From assembly GCF_012273655.1 (NCBI RefSeq), contig NZ_JAAWWP010000002.1:186001-250000 (forward strand): DNA of 64,000 nt. Direction: 5' to 3'. The stretch comes from Streptomyces physcomitrii (GTDB taxonomy: Bacteria > Actinomycetota > Actinomycetes > Streptomycetales > Streptomycetaceae). The translations under genes and the position numbers were made by a program. Each line of letters opens with the position of its first letter. The first letter of the stretch is position 1. The notes beneath the pieces are model-generated. The model did no database searches and was not told the DNA's origin. It saw only the letters and a list, made by a program, of their open reading frames with translations. Positions 1-7,336 of the stretch are shown one piece after another.

Positions 1-164
1 AGTTCTTCGGGCGCATCGGCGACCACATGCGCGCAGGTGGCCACGATGTCCGGGGCGACGAAGAAACCCGTCCCGAAGAGCGGCCCGCGCGGCGAGGGGG
101 ATTCGAGAGCGACAACGGAATCGAGAAGTGCCGACTCCGGATCTCCCGGATGGTGCGGCGGCAC
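1..164 (-). CDS. Trypsin-like serine protease, N-terminal part (runs off window)
   Basis: The first 54 residues of a minus-strand protein are visible; the rest lies beyond the left edge. The GTG start at 164 sits two bases after the stop of the upstream trypsin-co-occurring gene, so the two are translationally coupled. Residues 30-46 read FGTGFFVAPDIVATCAH, the typical beta-strand leading to the catalytic histidine (H46) of chymotrypsin-fold proteases. There is no signal peptide, which suggests a cytoplasmic enzyme. The Asp and Ser of the triad cannot be seen. Families paired with the CU044_2847 domain usually carry extra effector or NTPase domains downstream, but none can be judged here. Confidence 0.8.
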   Translation of the reverse strand, partial: MPPHHPGDPESALLDSVVALESPSPRGPLFGTGFFVAPDIVATCAHVVADAPEE

Positions 165-166
165 GG

Positions 167-457
167 CTAGGGCTTCTCCCACTCCAGCGTGACCTTGAAG
201 GCGGACTTCGCGCTGGCTTTTCCGATGGCGGCGATCAGGGCCCCGGATTCCAGCGCCATGTCGCAGCCGAATTCCATCGTCACCTTGCTGGCCTCGCTGT
301 GGCGTATCTGGTTGCCGAGGGTGCGGGCGACCTCGGCGAGGCGGCCCATGACCTGGTCCAGGCTCGGGCGGCGGGTGCTGATGTTCGCCTCCTCGCCGTC
401 GACCGCCGTCTCGGGGCGGACCAGCACGGGAATGCAGACGCAGCATGGAGTGAACAC
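167..457 (-). CDS. CU044_2847 / trypsin-co-occurring domain 1 protein
   Basis: This 96-residue protein matches the small family that occurs next to trypsin-like proteases in actinobacteria and cyanobacteria. It has an N-terminal strand (PVLVRPE), a helix around residues 33-50, then the family-typical VTMEFGCDMALESGALIAAI and a C-terminal strand FKVTLEWEKP. Its biochemical role is unknown. Comparative genomics by others places it in NTP-dependent conflict or stress systems as a partner of trypsin and VMAP-type proteins. The GTG at 457 is the most upstream start after an in-frame stop and has a GAGG at a usable distance; GTG 427 is an alternative. It is divergent from clpP3 and coupled to the protease gene. 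Confidence 0.75.
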   Translation of the reverse strand: MFTPCCVCIPVLVRPETAVDGEEANISTRRPSLDQVMGRLAEVARTLGNQIRHSEASKVTMEFGCDMALESGALIAAIGKASAKSAFKVTLEWEKP

Positions 458-584
458 CCAAGTGGCCCTCAGACAGCTCCTGTTGTGTGCTCATCTGCCG
501 GGTGGTCCCCCTCGGAGCAGCCGGGTGCCGTGCTGTCCCGTGCTCCGCTGCCCGCCCCCGTCTCCTCTCGGTCTGCCCCCGTGC

Positions 585-599
585 TCTGCCCTCAGCAGA
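585..599. promoter_or_regulatory. Candidate PopR operator upstream of clpP3
   Basis: TCTGC-N5-GCAGA is a perfect inverted repeat. I recall PopR of S. lividans recognising a palindrome of the form TGTCTGCC-N3-GGCAGACA upstream of clpP3; the core of that sequence is present here. Further TCTGCC half-sites occur at 494-499, 572-577 and 600-605, all within the 244-bp divergent intergenic region. Binding is inferred from the motif and from popR lying beside the operon. Confidence 0.6.
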
Positions 600-701
600 T
601 CTGCCGCGGGCCGAGATTGCTTCACCCCGCGCCCCCGCGCTCCGAGAGTGGGAGCAGGCGGCCCAGCCGGGTCGCACCGCCCGACACCTCTCGGAGGCCC
701 G

Positions 702-1355
702 ATGTCATCCCTGATCACCGGCCGGTATCCGGCCCACGGCCCGCGGGCGGAGGACGGCGACACCCCGCCCTCCCGCTTCGACGACCATCTGGCGGCCCAA
801 CTCCTGCACCAGCGCATCGTGTTCCTCGGGACCCAGGTCGACGAGGTCTCGGCGAACCGGGTGTGCGCGCAGATGCTGCTGCTGTCGGCGGAGGACCCGC
901 GGACCGACATCAGCCTGTACATCAACAGCCCCGGCGGCTCGGTGACGGCCGGGCTCGCGATCCACGACACCATGCAGCTCATCCCGAACGAGGTCGCCAC
1001 GCTGGCCATGGGATTCGCCGCCAGCATGGGGCAGTTCCTGCTCACCGTCGGCACCCGGGGCAAGCGCTACGCGCTGCCGAACGCGCGGATCATGATGCAC
1101 CAGCCCTCGGCGGGCATCGGCGGCACCACCGCGGACATCGAGATCCAGGCGGAGAACCTGGAGTTCACCAAGCGGGCCATCGAGCGGATCACCGCCGCGC
1201 ACACCGGCCAGAGCGAGGAGACCATCTCCCGCGACGGCGACCGGGACCGGTGGTTCACCGCCGAGCAGGCCAAGGAGTACGGGATGGTCGACCACGTCGT
1301 GGAGAACATGGACGACGTACGCCCGGCCGGTTCGCGACGACGGGCGGGGATCTGA
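702..1355 (+). CDS. clpP3: ATP-dependent Clp protease proteolytic subunit ClpP3
   Basis: This 217-residue ClpP-fold serine peptidase forms the degradation chamber that works with a Clp ATPase in the cytoplasm. The full triad is visible: Ser108 in GFAASMGQ, His133 in MMHQPSAG and Asp178 in ISRDGDRD. The oxyanion and substrate strand [11 protein letters not shown] is intact. ATG 702 is preceded by GGAGG four bases upstream; longer upstream extensions lack ClpP similarity. The next gene, clpP4, starts one base after the stop. The pair, together with the adjacent popR, identifies the PopR-controlled clpP3-clpP4 operon, which is normally silent unless ClpP1P2 is impaired. Confidence 0.93.
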   Translation: MSSLITGRYPAHGPRAEDGDTPPSRFDDHLAAQLLHQRIVFLGTQVDEVSANRVCAQMLLLSAEDPRTDISLYINSPGGSVTAGLAIHDTMQLIPNEVATLAMGFAASMGQFLLTVGTRGKRYALPNARIMMHQPSAGIGGTTADIEIQAENLEFTKRAIERITAAHTGQSEETISRDGDRDRWFTAEQAKEYGMVDHVVENMDDVRPAGSRRRAGI

Positions 1356-1356
1356 G

Positions 1357-1965
1357 ATGAGCCAGTACACGATTCCGACGGTCGTCCAGCGGACCACCCA
1401 GGGAGAGCGCGCGTACGACATCTACAGCAGTCTGCTGTCCGAGCGGATCATCTTCCTCGGTACGGAGATCGACGACGGGGTGGCCAATGTCGTCATCGCA
1501 CAGCTGCTGCACCTGGAGTCCGCGGCGCCGGACCGCGAGATCGCGATCTATCTCAACTCCCCCGGCGGCTCGTACACCTCGCTGATGGCCATCTACGACA
1601 CGATGTCCTTCGTCAGCGCCCCGATCTCCACCTTCTGCGTGGGGCAGGCCGCCTCCACCGCGGCGGTGCTGCTCGCGGGCGGCGACCCGGGGCGGCGGTT
1701 CATCCTGGAGCACTCCCGGGTGCTGCTGGGCCAGCCCGCGAGCGGCGGACGCCAGGGCACGGTCTCGGACCTCAGCCTCCAGGCCAAGGAGATGATCCGG
1801 ATCCGGTCCCAGGTCGAGGAGGTGCTCGCCCGCCACTCGCACCACGATGTCGCCACCCTGCGCGCGGACATGGACCGCGACAAGGTCTTCACCGCCGAGG
1901 AGGCCGTCGCCTACGGCCTGGCCGACCAGGTGCTCAGCAAGAGGGTTCTCGGCAACGGGAGTTGA
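1357..1965 (+). CDS. clpP4: ClpP4, ClpP paralogue lacking the catalytic histidine
   Basis: This is a 202-residue ClpP-family protein, second gene of the operon with one base between stop and start. The fold motifs are conserved ([11 protein letters not shown]; Ser100 in [10 protein letters not shown]171 in ADMDRD). The position of the catalytic His is occupied by Gly125: LLGQPASG replaces the MMHQPSAG seen in ClpP3. The protein alone is therefore unlikely to hydrolyse peptides. It probably forms a mixed chamber with ClpP3, as ClpR subunits do with ClpP in cyanobacteria. The sequence supports the loss directly; the partnership is inferred. Confidence 0.92.
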   Translation: MSQYTIPTVVQRTTQGERAYDIYSSLLSERIIFLGTEIDDGVANVVIAQLLHLESAAPDREIAIYLNSPGGSYTSLMAIYDTMSFVSAPISTFCVGQAASTAAVLLAGGDPGRRFILEHSRVLLGQPASGGRQGTVSDLSLQAKEMIRIRSQVEEVLARHSHHDVATLRADMDRDKVFTAEEAVAYGLADQVLSKRVLGNGS

Positions 1966-1971
1966 GCCTCT

Positions 1972-2045
1972 GAGGGGAAGAGGAAAAGGGGGAAGAGGAA
2001 GAGGAAGAGGAAAAGCAAGAGCGAGGGCAAGAGCAGGACCGCCGG
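1972..2045 (+). repeat. Purine-rich low-complexity tract after clpP4
   Basis: Immediately after clpP4 the plus strand is almost purely purine for about 65 bases, built from GGAAGA and GGAAAA units. It lies in the 200-bp gap between the convergent clpP4 and popR genes. No hairpin terminator is obvious. Such a strand-asymmetric tract could adopt unusual structure or act as a transcription pause region, but that is speculation. Confidence 0.7.
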
Positions 2046-2165
2046 CGCTCCCACGGGGGAGGAGCGTCGGCGGTTCGTGTGTCGCGGTGCCGGAGGGCGT
2101 CGGCTGCCGGCTGCGATGGGCGAGGGGCGGGTCGCCGACCGCGGCGGCGAGGGGCGGTCGCCGGA

Positions 2166-3020
2166 TCAGGCGGCGAGGCGTACGTCCCCGGAGTGGCTGC
2201 CCGAGCGGTGGCCCTGGTGGCGGGTCCGGCGGGCGGCTTCGCGCCTGGCGCCGAGTTCGGTGACCGAGGTGAGCGCGACCGGCGGCTTCGCCGCGGCGAC
2301 CGCGCCGTCCGCCGTGCCGTCCGCCGTGCCGGGCTCCGGCTCCGGCTCCGCCTGAGGGGTGTCCCCGGCCGGGGTCTCCTCCGCCGGGGCCGCTTCCTCG
2401 CCGCCCTGTCCGGTCTCGCGGATCTCCTCGTCCGGGGCGTCGCCCTCCGGGCCCGTCTCGGGGGCCGCGCCGCCCACGCCCGCTTCGCCGGCGGACCCAC
2501 CGGACTCGGCAGACCCGCCGGACCCAGCGGACTCGCCGGACTCCTCCGTCTCGGCGGTCCCGGCGGTGCCCGCCATGCCCGCTGCCCCGTCGAGGGGCCG
2601 GGCGCGCTCCCCGTGGACGGCGCCCGCGGCCGGCAGCCGTACCGGACCCCGGTGCCGTACCGGCCGGGTGAGGCGGAGGAGTTCGCCGTGGCTGAGGGCG
2701 AGGAGGTCGGCGAGCCCCAGGCCGAGCGCCTTGGCCGCGGCGGCGAGGACCTCCGAGGAGGCCTCCTTGCGGCCGCGTTCGAGCTCGGAGAGGTACGGCA
2801 TCGAGATCCGCGCGGCGGCGGCCACATCCTTCAACGTCCGCTGCTGCGCCCGGCGTTCACGCCGCAGCACGTCACCGACCACGTGTCGCCACAGCGGTTC
2901 CCGCACGGGGGCGCGGCCACCGCCGGGAGCGCCTGGAGCGTGCGCTGCGGCGGAGGGCGGCGCCGCGGTGGCCGGGCGCAGCGGGATGACGCGGGCGGAG
3001 GAGGACGCGTGGCTGCTCAC
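2166..3020 (-). CDS. popR: XRE-family regulator PopR, activator of clpP3-clpP4
   Basis: This is a cytoplasmic DNA-binding regulator of the ClgR/PopR type. Residues 45-108 contain the helix-turn-helix, including RTLKDVAAAARISMPYLSEL followed by the characteristic ERGRKEASSEVLAAAA. The rest, about residues 125-270, is a long Glu/Gly/Pro-rich linker that makes this protein (284 residues) larger than I expect for the family. The C-terminus ends VRLAA. C-terminal alanines of PopR are known to target it to ClpP1P2, so it accumulates and activates clpP3-clpP4 when ClpP1P2 fails. A -10-like TAACCT ends six bases before the GTG start, suggesting a leaderless transcript. It could be a ClgR homologue, but its position beside clpP3-clpP4 favours PopR. 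Confidence 0.85.
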   Translation of the reverse strand: MSSHASSSARVIPLRPATAAPPSAAAHAPGAPGGGRAPVREPLWRHVVGDVLRRERRAQQRTLKDVAAAARISMPYLSELERGRKEASSEVLAAAAKALGLGLADLLALSHGELLRLTRPVRHRGPVRLPAAGAVHGERARPLDGAAGMAGTAGTAETEESGESAGSGGSAESGGSAGEAGVGGAAPETGPEGDAPDEEIRETGQGGEEAAPAEETPAGDTPQAEPEPEPGTADGTADGAVAAAKPPVALTSVTELGARREAARRTRHQGHRSGSHSGDVRLAA

Positions 3021-3354
3021 CTCTCCAGGTTAGGAGCCGGGCGCCGGGCGGGAAGCCCGTGGCGTTGCGCCCCCGGCGAAATCGGCCGACAGCGGACACC
3101 CGGCGCGCGGCGAATGGCAGCCCCTCCCCCGGCGGCCCGCCAGTGGTCGGGGACACCCCGGGCAATCCCTCCCCCAGCGGCCCACCGGCAGCAGCCCGGC
3201 GACCGTCCGGGACACCCCGGGCAGGCCCCCACCCCGACACCGCGCGCCCCGCGCCGCGTGCCCCGCACCCCGCACCCCGCGCCCCGCGCCCCCGCCCGCG
3301 AGACACGACAGAATCGACGGGCAAGCCCTCCCCACCCCGGAAAGGACCCGCTCC
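3021..3354. other. Divergent intergenic region with GC-rich repeats
   Basis: This region lies between popR (minus) and the secreted beta-helix gene (plus). It holds the popR -10 box (3027-3032), two diverged copies of a segment containing GGGACACCCCGGGCA (about 3149 and 3209), and a run of CCCCGCGCC/CCCCGCACC units from about 3243 to 3298. No gene is evident. Confidence 0.6.
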
Positions 3355-4509
3355 GTGGAATCCGAAGGCAGCGCCGAAGCCGACCGCGAGCGGGACCGCG
3401 AGGGCCCCCGCGCAGGCCGGGTGTCCCGCCGCCGGGCGATGGCCGGGATCGGGTTCAGCACCGCCTCGGCGGCCCTGCTCACCTCCGGTGCCGCCGTCGG
3501 CGCGGGCAGTACGCCGCAGGGGCCGCTGCCGGTGCTGCCGGTGGGCACCGAGGACTGGACGGCCGCGCTCGCCGAGACCCCGCAGGTGCAGCTGGTGCCC
3601 GGGGCGGTGTACCGGCTCACCAGGACGGCGGAACTCCCGGACGGCTGTTTCCTCGCCGGGAACGGGGCCACCGTCACCGTCGCGGAGCCCTCGTACGGCG
3701 CCTTCACGGTGCGGGAGCGGAGCGATGTCACGATCGCCGACGTCCGCTTCCTGGGGCAGGACGCCGATCCCCTGGGCACCGGGATCGTGCCCGCCCATGT
3801 CGGCCTGCGGAGCAGCCGGGCCACCAATGTCCGGGTCCTGGACTGCGACTTCACGCACTGGCGCGGCGCCGGGATCGCGGTGACGGGTGCCGAGCGGGAC
3901 GACTACTTCGGCTACCGGGTGAAGGTCTCGGGCTGCTCCTTCCACCGCTGCTACTTCGGGGTCTCCACCGCCGACCGCAGCGAGTACTCCCAGCTCACCG
4001 GGAACAGCTTCGCCTACTGCCGCCTCGCGGTCTGGAACTCCTCGGGGAACTGGACGGTCAACGACAACACCGTGGTGGCCTGCTACGGGGCGTACTACTC
4101 CTTCTCGAAGTCGAGCCCGTACGGGACGGCGGGCGGTCCGCACGGGGACAACTGGGGCCACGGCACCCTGGTCGGCAACACCTTCAACCACTCCAACAAC
4201 GGTGCTCCCGGCGGGCTCTGGCGCCGCGGTGCCGCCTTCCCGCTCGGTGGTGTGCCGCGCGATCCGGGGGCCGGGGTGGTGGTGGACGGGGTGCTGCCGC
4301 CGACCTTCAGCGGCAACACCCTCTGGTACACCGACCTGCGGGCCACCGGCATCCTCGGCACCCGGTGGCTGCTGTCCGGCAGCACCTTCTCCAACCTCGA
4401 CATCAGCTGCACCGGCAGGGCGTGGGTGCACCTGGCCGGGACCCAGTCGCGCAGCGCGGAGACGGCGCCCCGGTTCCGCGGCAAGGTGAAGGATCTGCTG
4501 CCGGGCTGA
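3355..4509 (+). CDS. Tat-exported right-handed parallel beta-helix protein
   Basis: This 384-residue protein has a twin-arginine signal (SRRRAMAGIGFSTASAALL, residues 24-42) ending in an alanine-rich cleavage region near residue 50. The mature part contains repeated short strands with Asn/Asp/Cys turns (DVTIADVRFLG, NVRVLDCDFTHW, RVKVSGCSFHRC, YSQLTGNSF, WTVNDNTVVACYGAYY), the signature of pectate-lyase-like beta-helix folds. No specific catalytic residues can be assigned. It may bind or cleave an extracellular polysaccharide. The GTG start at 3355 follows AAAGGA at about 3340. It is monocistronic; three tandem 19-20-bp repeats follow its stop. Confidence 0.75.
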   Translation: MESEGSAEADRERDREGPRAGRVSRRRAMAGIGFSTASAALLTSGAAVGAGSTPQGPLPVLPVGTEDWTAALAETPQVQLVPGAVYRLTRTAELPDGCFLAGNGATVTVAEPSYGAFTVRERSDVTIADVRFLGQDADPLGTGIVPAHVGLRSSRATNVRVLDCDFTHWRGAGIAVTGAERDDYFGYRVKVSGCSFHRCYFGVSTADRSEYSQLTGNSFAYCRLAVWNSSGNWTVNDNTVVACYGAYYSFSKSSPYGTAGGPHGDNWGHGTLVGNTFNHSNNGAPGGLWRRGAAFPLGGVPRDPGAGVVVDGVLPPTFSGNTLWYTDLRATGILGTRWLLSGSTFSNLDISCTGRAWVHLAGTQSRSAETAPRFRGKVKDLLPG

Positions 4510-4562
4510 GGGACGGCGGCAAGGCTGAGGGACGGCGGCGGGGCTGAGGGGCAGCGGCGGGG
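4504..4562 (+). repeat. Three tandem 19-20-bp repeats at the 3' end of the beta-helix gene
   Basis: The unit GGCTGAGGGACGGCGGC occurs three times, the last copy diverged. The first copy contains the stop codon of the beta-helix gene and the later copies repeat the TGA. The array ends just before the stop of the convergent DUF1330 gene. Confidence 0.75.
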
Positions 4563-4569
4563 CCGCGGC

Positions 4570-4932
4570 TCAGGCGGTCGCCGCCGCCTCCTCCTTCGCC
4601 GCCGCCCGCATGGCCGCCGCGGTCCTGCCGGCGTCGTAGTCCTCCGGGGCGCCCGGGACGAGGATGACGTCGCCGGGGATGTTCCGGGTCCGCAGCGGCA
4701 GGATCTCCTGGTAGGCGGGCGAGTCGTACCACTGGCGGGCGCGCTCCCCGTCCGGGAAGGCGATGATCACGATCTTCCCCGGCCAGGAGCCCTCCACGAC
4801 CTCCACCTCGGCCCCGTGCACCAGGAAGCGCCCCTGGTAGGGGTCCATGGTCGCCTGGATGCGCTCGATGTACCGGAAGACCTCCTCGTTCGGGGGCGCG
4901 GGCTGGAGATGGGCGATGGCGTACACGGTCAC
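4570..4932 (-). CDS. DUF1330 domain protein
   Basis: This small (120-residue) cytoplasmic protein has a dimeric alpha/beta-barrel (ferredoxin-like) fold. The family pattern is complete: the N-terminal strand YAIAHLQP, the helix EEVFRYIERIQATMDPYQGRF, then VEVVEGSWPGKIVIIAFPD and ARQWYDSPAYQEILPLR. No enzymatic activity is established for the family. The C-terminal 25 residues are an alanine-rich extension. The GTG start at 4932 follows GAGGAG. It faces the beta-helix gene and is separated by 260 bp from the alcohol dehydrogenase, so it probably has its own promoter. Confidence 0.85.
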   Translation of the reverse strand: MTVYAIAHLQPAPPNEEVFRYIERIQATMDPYQGRFLVHGAEVEVVEGSWPGKIVIIAFPDGERARQWYDSPAYQEILPLRTRNIPGDVILVPGAPEDYDAGRTAAAMRAAAKEEAAATA

Positions 4933-5133
4933 GGCTGCTCCTCGGGTCGTCGGGGTCCCGGGATCGTCGGGCCCCGAGTCGTCGGGTCCCCGGTCCGCGG
5001 GTTCCCGGATCGGCCTCCCCGATCCGGTGACTCCAGGCTGCCGGGAGCGGGCGAGGGGGTCGATTACGCCGGAGGTAATGGCGCCGGAGCCGGGTGGGAC
5101 ACCGGAGCCGGAGACGCCGAAGCCGCCGAAGAC

Positions 5134-5179
5134 ACCGGAGCCCCGGCGGCCTCGCGGGAGAGGCGGCCGGGGCTCCGGT
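5134..5179 (-). terminator. Strong hairpin terminator after the alcohol dehydrogenase gene
   Basis: A perfect 14-bp inverted repeat (5134-5147 with 5166-5179, arms ACCGGAGCCCCGGC and GCCGGGGCTCCGGT) has a further internal GCCTC/GAGGC stem. It lies 13 bp beyond the stop codon of the minus-strand dehydrogenase. There is no U-tract, as is usual in Streptomyces. Confidence 0.85.
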
Positions 5180-5192
5180 TACCGGGGGCCGG

Positions 5193-6233
5193 TCAGATGG
5201 TCGCCGTGTCGATCACGAACCGGTACCGGACATCGCTGGCCAGGACGCGCTCGTACGCCTCGTTGACCTGCTCGGCGCGGATCAGTTCGATCTCGGCGCC
5301 GAAGCCGTGCTCGGCGCAGAAGTCGAGCATCTCCTGGGTCTCGGGGATGCCGCCGATCGCGGAGCCGGCGAGCGTCTTGCGGCCGCCGATCAGCGAGAAG
5401 AGGTTCATCGAGACGGGCTCCTCGGGGGCGCCGACGTTCACCAGCGCGCCGTCGGTCTTCAGCAGCGAGAGGTAGGCGCCGAAGTCGAGCGGGGCCGAGA
5501 CGGTGGAGACGATCAGGTCGAAGGTGCCCGCCAGCTCCTGGAAGGTCTTCGGGTCGCCGGTCGCGTAGTAGTGGTCGGCGCCGAACTTCAGCCCGTCGTC
5601 CTGCTTGCTCAGGCTCTGGCTGAGCACGGTCACCTCGGCGCCCAGGGCGGCGGCGATCTTGACGCCCATGTGGCCGAGACCGCCGAGGCCGACGATGGCG
5701 ACCTTCTTGCCGGGGCCCGCGTTCCAGTGGCGCAGCGGGGAGTACAGGGTGATCCCGGCGCACAGCAGCGGGGCGGCGACGTCGAGGGCGAGGCCCTCGG
5801 GGATGCGGACGGCGTAGTTCTCGTCGACGACGAGATGGGTGGAGTAGCCGCCGTAGGTGGGCTCGCCGTCCTTGTCGAGGGCGTTGTACGTGGCGGTCAT
5901 GCCCTTGGCGCAGTACTGCTCCAGGCCCTGCTCGCAGTACTCGCACTCGCGGCAGGAGTCGACGAAGCAGCCGACGCCCACCCGGTCGCCGACCGCGTAC
6001 TTGGTGACGCCGGGGCCGACCTCGGAGACCACACCGGCGATCTCGTGGCCGGGCACCATGGGGAAGATCCCCTCGCCCCAGCCGTCGCGGGCCTGGTGGA
6101 TGTCCGAGTGGCAGATTCCGGCGAACTTGATGTCGATCAGGATGTCGAACTCACCGACCGGACGGCGCTCGATGGTGGTGCGCTCCAGCGGCGCCTTGGC
6201 GGCGGGTGCGGCGTAGGCGGCAACGGTGGTCAT
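5193..6233 (-). CDS. Zinc-dependent NAD(P) alcohol dehydrogenase (CAD/YahK type)
   Basis: This 346-residue medium-chain dehydrogenase interconverts aldehydes and alcohols. Catalytic zinc ligands are Cys41 and His63-Glu64 in the GHE motif. Structural zinc cysteines are 94, 97, 100 and 108. The Rossmann motif VGLGGLG is at 181-187. The sequence is closest to the cinnamyl-alcohol-dehydrogenase group of broad aldehyde reductases, which usually prefer NADP(H). It is divergent from an XRE/MmyB-type regulator, an arrangement in which the regulator typically controls the neighbouring oxidoreductase. It is followed by a strong terminator. Confidence 0.9.
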   Translation of the reverse strand: MTTVAAYAAPAAKAPLERTTIERRPVGEFDILIDIKFAGICHSDIHQARDGWGEGIFPMVPGHEIAGVVSEVGPGVTKYAVGDRVGVGCFVDSCRECEYCEQGLEQYCAKGMTATYNALDKDGEPTYGGYSTHLVVDENYAVRIPEGLALDVAAPLLCAGITLYSPLRHWNAGPGKKVAIVGLGGLGHMGVKIAAALGAEVTVLSQSLSKQDDGLKFGADHYYATGDPKTFQELAGTFDLIVSTVSAPLDFGAYLSLLKTDGALVNVGAPEEPVSMNLFSLIGGRKTLAGSAIGGIPETQEMLDFCAEHGFGAEIELIRAEQVNEAYERVLASDVRYRFVIDTATI

Positions 6234-6346
6234 GCCGGGGTTCTCCTCGGGTTCGCGGTGTGAACGGCCGGATGCGGCCGGGCACGCCCTCCAGCGTGCC
6301 CGGATCCGCCGCGCCTACCCAGGCCCCTGCGGTGCCTACGACCAGC

Positions 6347-6387
6347 GGTCCTACCACTGGCGGGGTCAGGCTCGCGGGCATAGGACC
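6347..6387. promoter_or_regulatory. Inverted GGTCCTA / TAGGACC in the adh-regulator intergenic region
   Basis: GGTCCTA at 6347-6353 and TAGGACC at 6381-6387 are perfect inverted repeats 27 bp apart. Additional CCTAC elements lie at 6314 and 6335. The pattern sits between the divergent dehydrogenase and XRE regulator genes and is a plausible operator for that regulator. It is a motif observation only. Confidence 0.45.
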
Positions 6388-6412
6388 AGCGGCGGCGAGG
6401 GATACTGGGGCC

Positions 6413-7336
6413 ATGGACGAGCAGCCCCCGGAGCAGCCGCCCGCCGCCGACGGGAAGCTGGACCCACGTGCCGAGCTGAGCGAGTTCCTGCGCAGCCGCC
6501 GGGCCCGCCTCAAGCCGGAGGACATCGGGCTGCCCTCGTACGGCAGGCACCGCAGGGTGCCCGGGCTGCGGCGCGAGGAGCTGGCGCAGCTGGCCGGGGT
6601 CTCGGTGGCGTACTACACCCGCCTGGAACAGGGCAACGGCCGCAATGTCTCCGCCGAGGTGCTCGGCGCGATCGCGCGCGCCCTCAGGCTGACCGACGCC
6701 GAGCACGCCCATCTGACCCACCTCGCCAAGCCCCGGCAGCACCGCCGCCGCAGGACCCCGCGCACCCAGCAACTGCGGCCCGCGCTCCAGCAGTTGCTGG
6801 ACTCGATGGACTCCGTACCGGGGTACGTGGTGGGCCGCCGCACCGACCTGGTGGGCTGGAACCGGCTCGCCTCCGCCCTCTTCGGCGAGTGGGGCTCGCT
6901 GCCGGGCCAGGAGCGCAACTGGGCGCGGATGGTCTTCCTCAGCGAGTCCTCGCGGGAACTGTTCGTCGAGTGGGAGACGAAGGCCGCGGACATCGTCAGC
7001 TATCTGCGGATGGACGCGGGCTGCCACGCGGACGACCCGAAGCTCTCCGCCCTCGTCGGCGAACTCTCCGTCAAGAGCGAGGATTTCCGCCGTCTGTGGG
7101 CCGCCCACGACGTCCAGGAGAAGGGCTACGGCACCAAGCGCCTGCGCCACCCCCTGGTCGGCGAACTCACCCTCTGCTACGAGACGTTCAAGCTCCCCGC
7201 GGACGAGGACCTCTCCCTGGTGACCTACCACGCCGAGCCCGGTTCCCCCTCCGCCGAGGCCCTGCGGCTCCTCGCCAGCTGGGGCGAGGACGCCACCCGC
7301 GCGGGCTCGGCCTCCCGCGAGGCACGGCGGGACTGA
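6413..7336 (+). CDS. XRE-family regulator with MmyB-like ligand-binding domain
   Basis: This 307-residue regulator has an N-terminal helix-turn-helix (about residues 22-100; LAQLAGVSVAYYTRLEQGNG) followed by an MmyB-like PAS-type domain (about 120-295). Family signatures of that domain are present: VPGYVVGRRTDLVGWN, ALFGEW, and the end HPLVGELTLCYETF with DEDLSLVTYHAEPGS. Members of the family in Streptomyces typically regulate an adjacent dehydrogenase and may bind a hydrophobic ligand. The ATG at 6413 is chosen because the HTH homology begins soon after. A GATACT box six bases upstream suggests a leaderless mRNA. Confidence 0.85.
   Translation: MDEQPPEQPPAADGKLDPRAELSEFLRSRRARLKPEDIGLPSYGRHRRVPGLRREELAQLAGVSVAYYTRLEQGNGRNVSAEVLGAIARALRLTDAEHAHLTHLAKPRQHRRRRTPRTQQLRPALQQLLDSMDSVPGYVVGRRTDLVGWNRLASALFGEWGSLPGQERNWARMVFLSESSRELFVEWETKAADIVSYLRMDAGCHADDPKLSALVGELSVKSEDFRRLWAAHDVQEKGYGTKRLRHPLVGELTLCYETFKLPADEDLSLVTYHAEPGSPSAEALRLLASWGEDATRAGSASREARRD

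Noticed and set aside
2079..4547. Long plus-strand open frame of more than 800 codons across popR and the beta-helix gene
   Set aside because: It is a GC-driven shadow: it crosses popR antisense and the beta-helix gene out of frame and shows only Arg/Gly/Pro-rich low-complexity translation.
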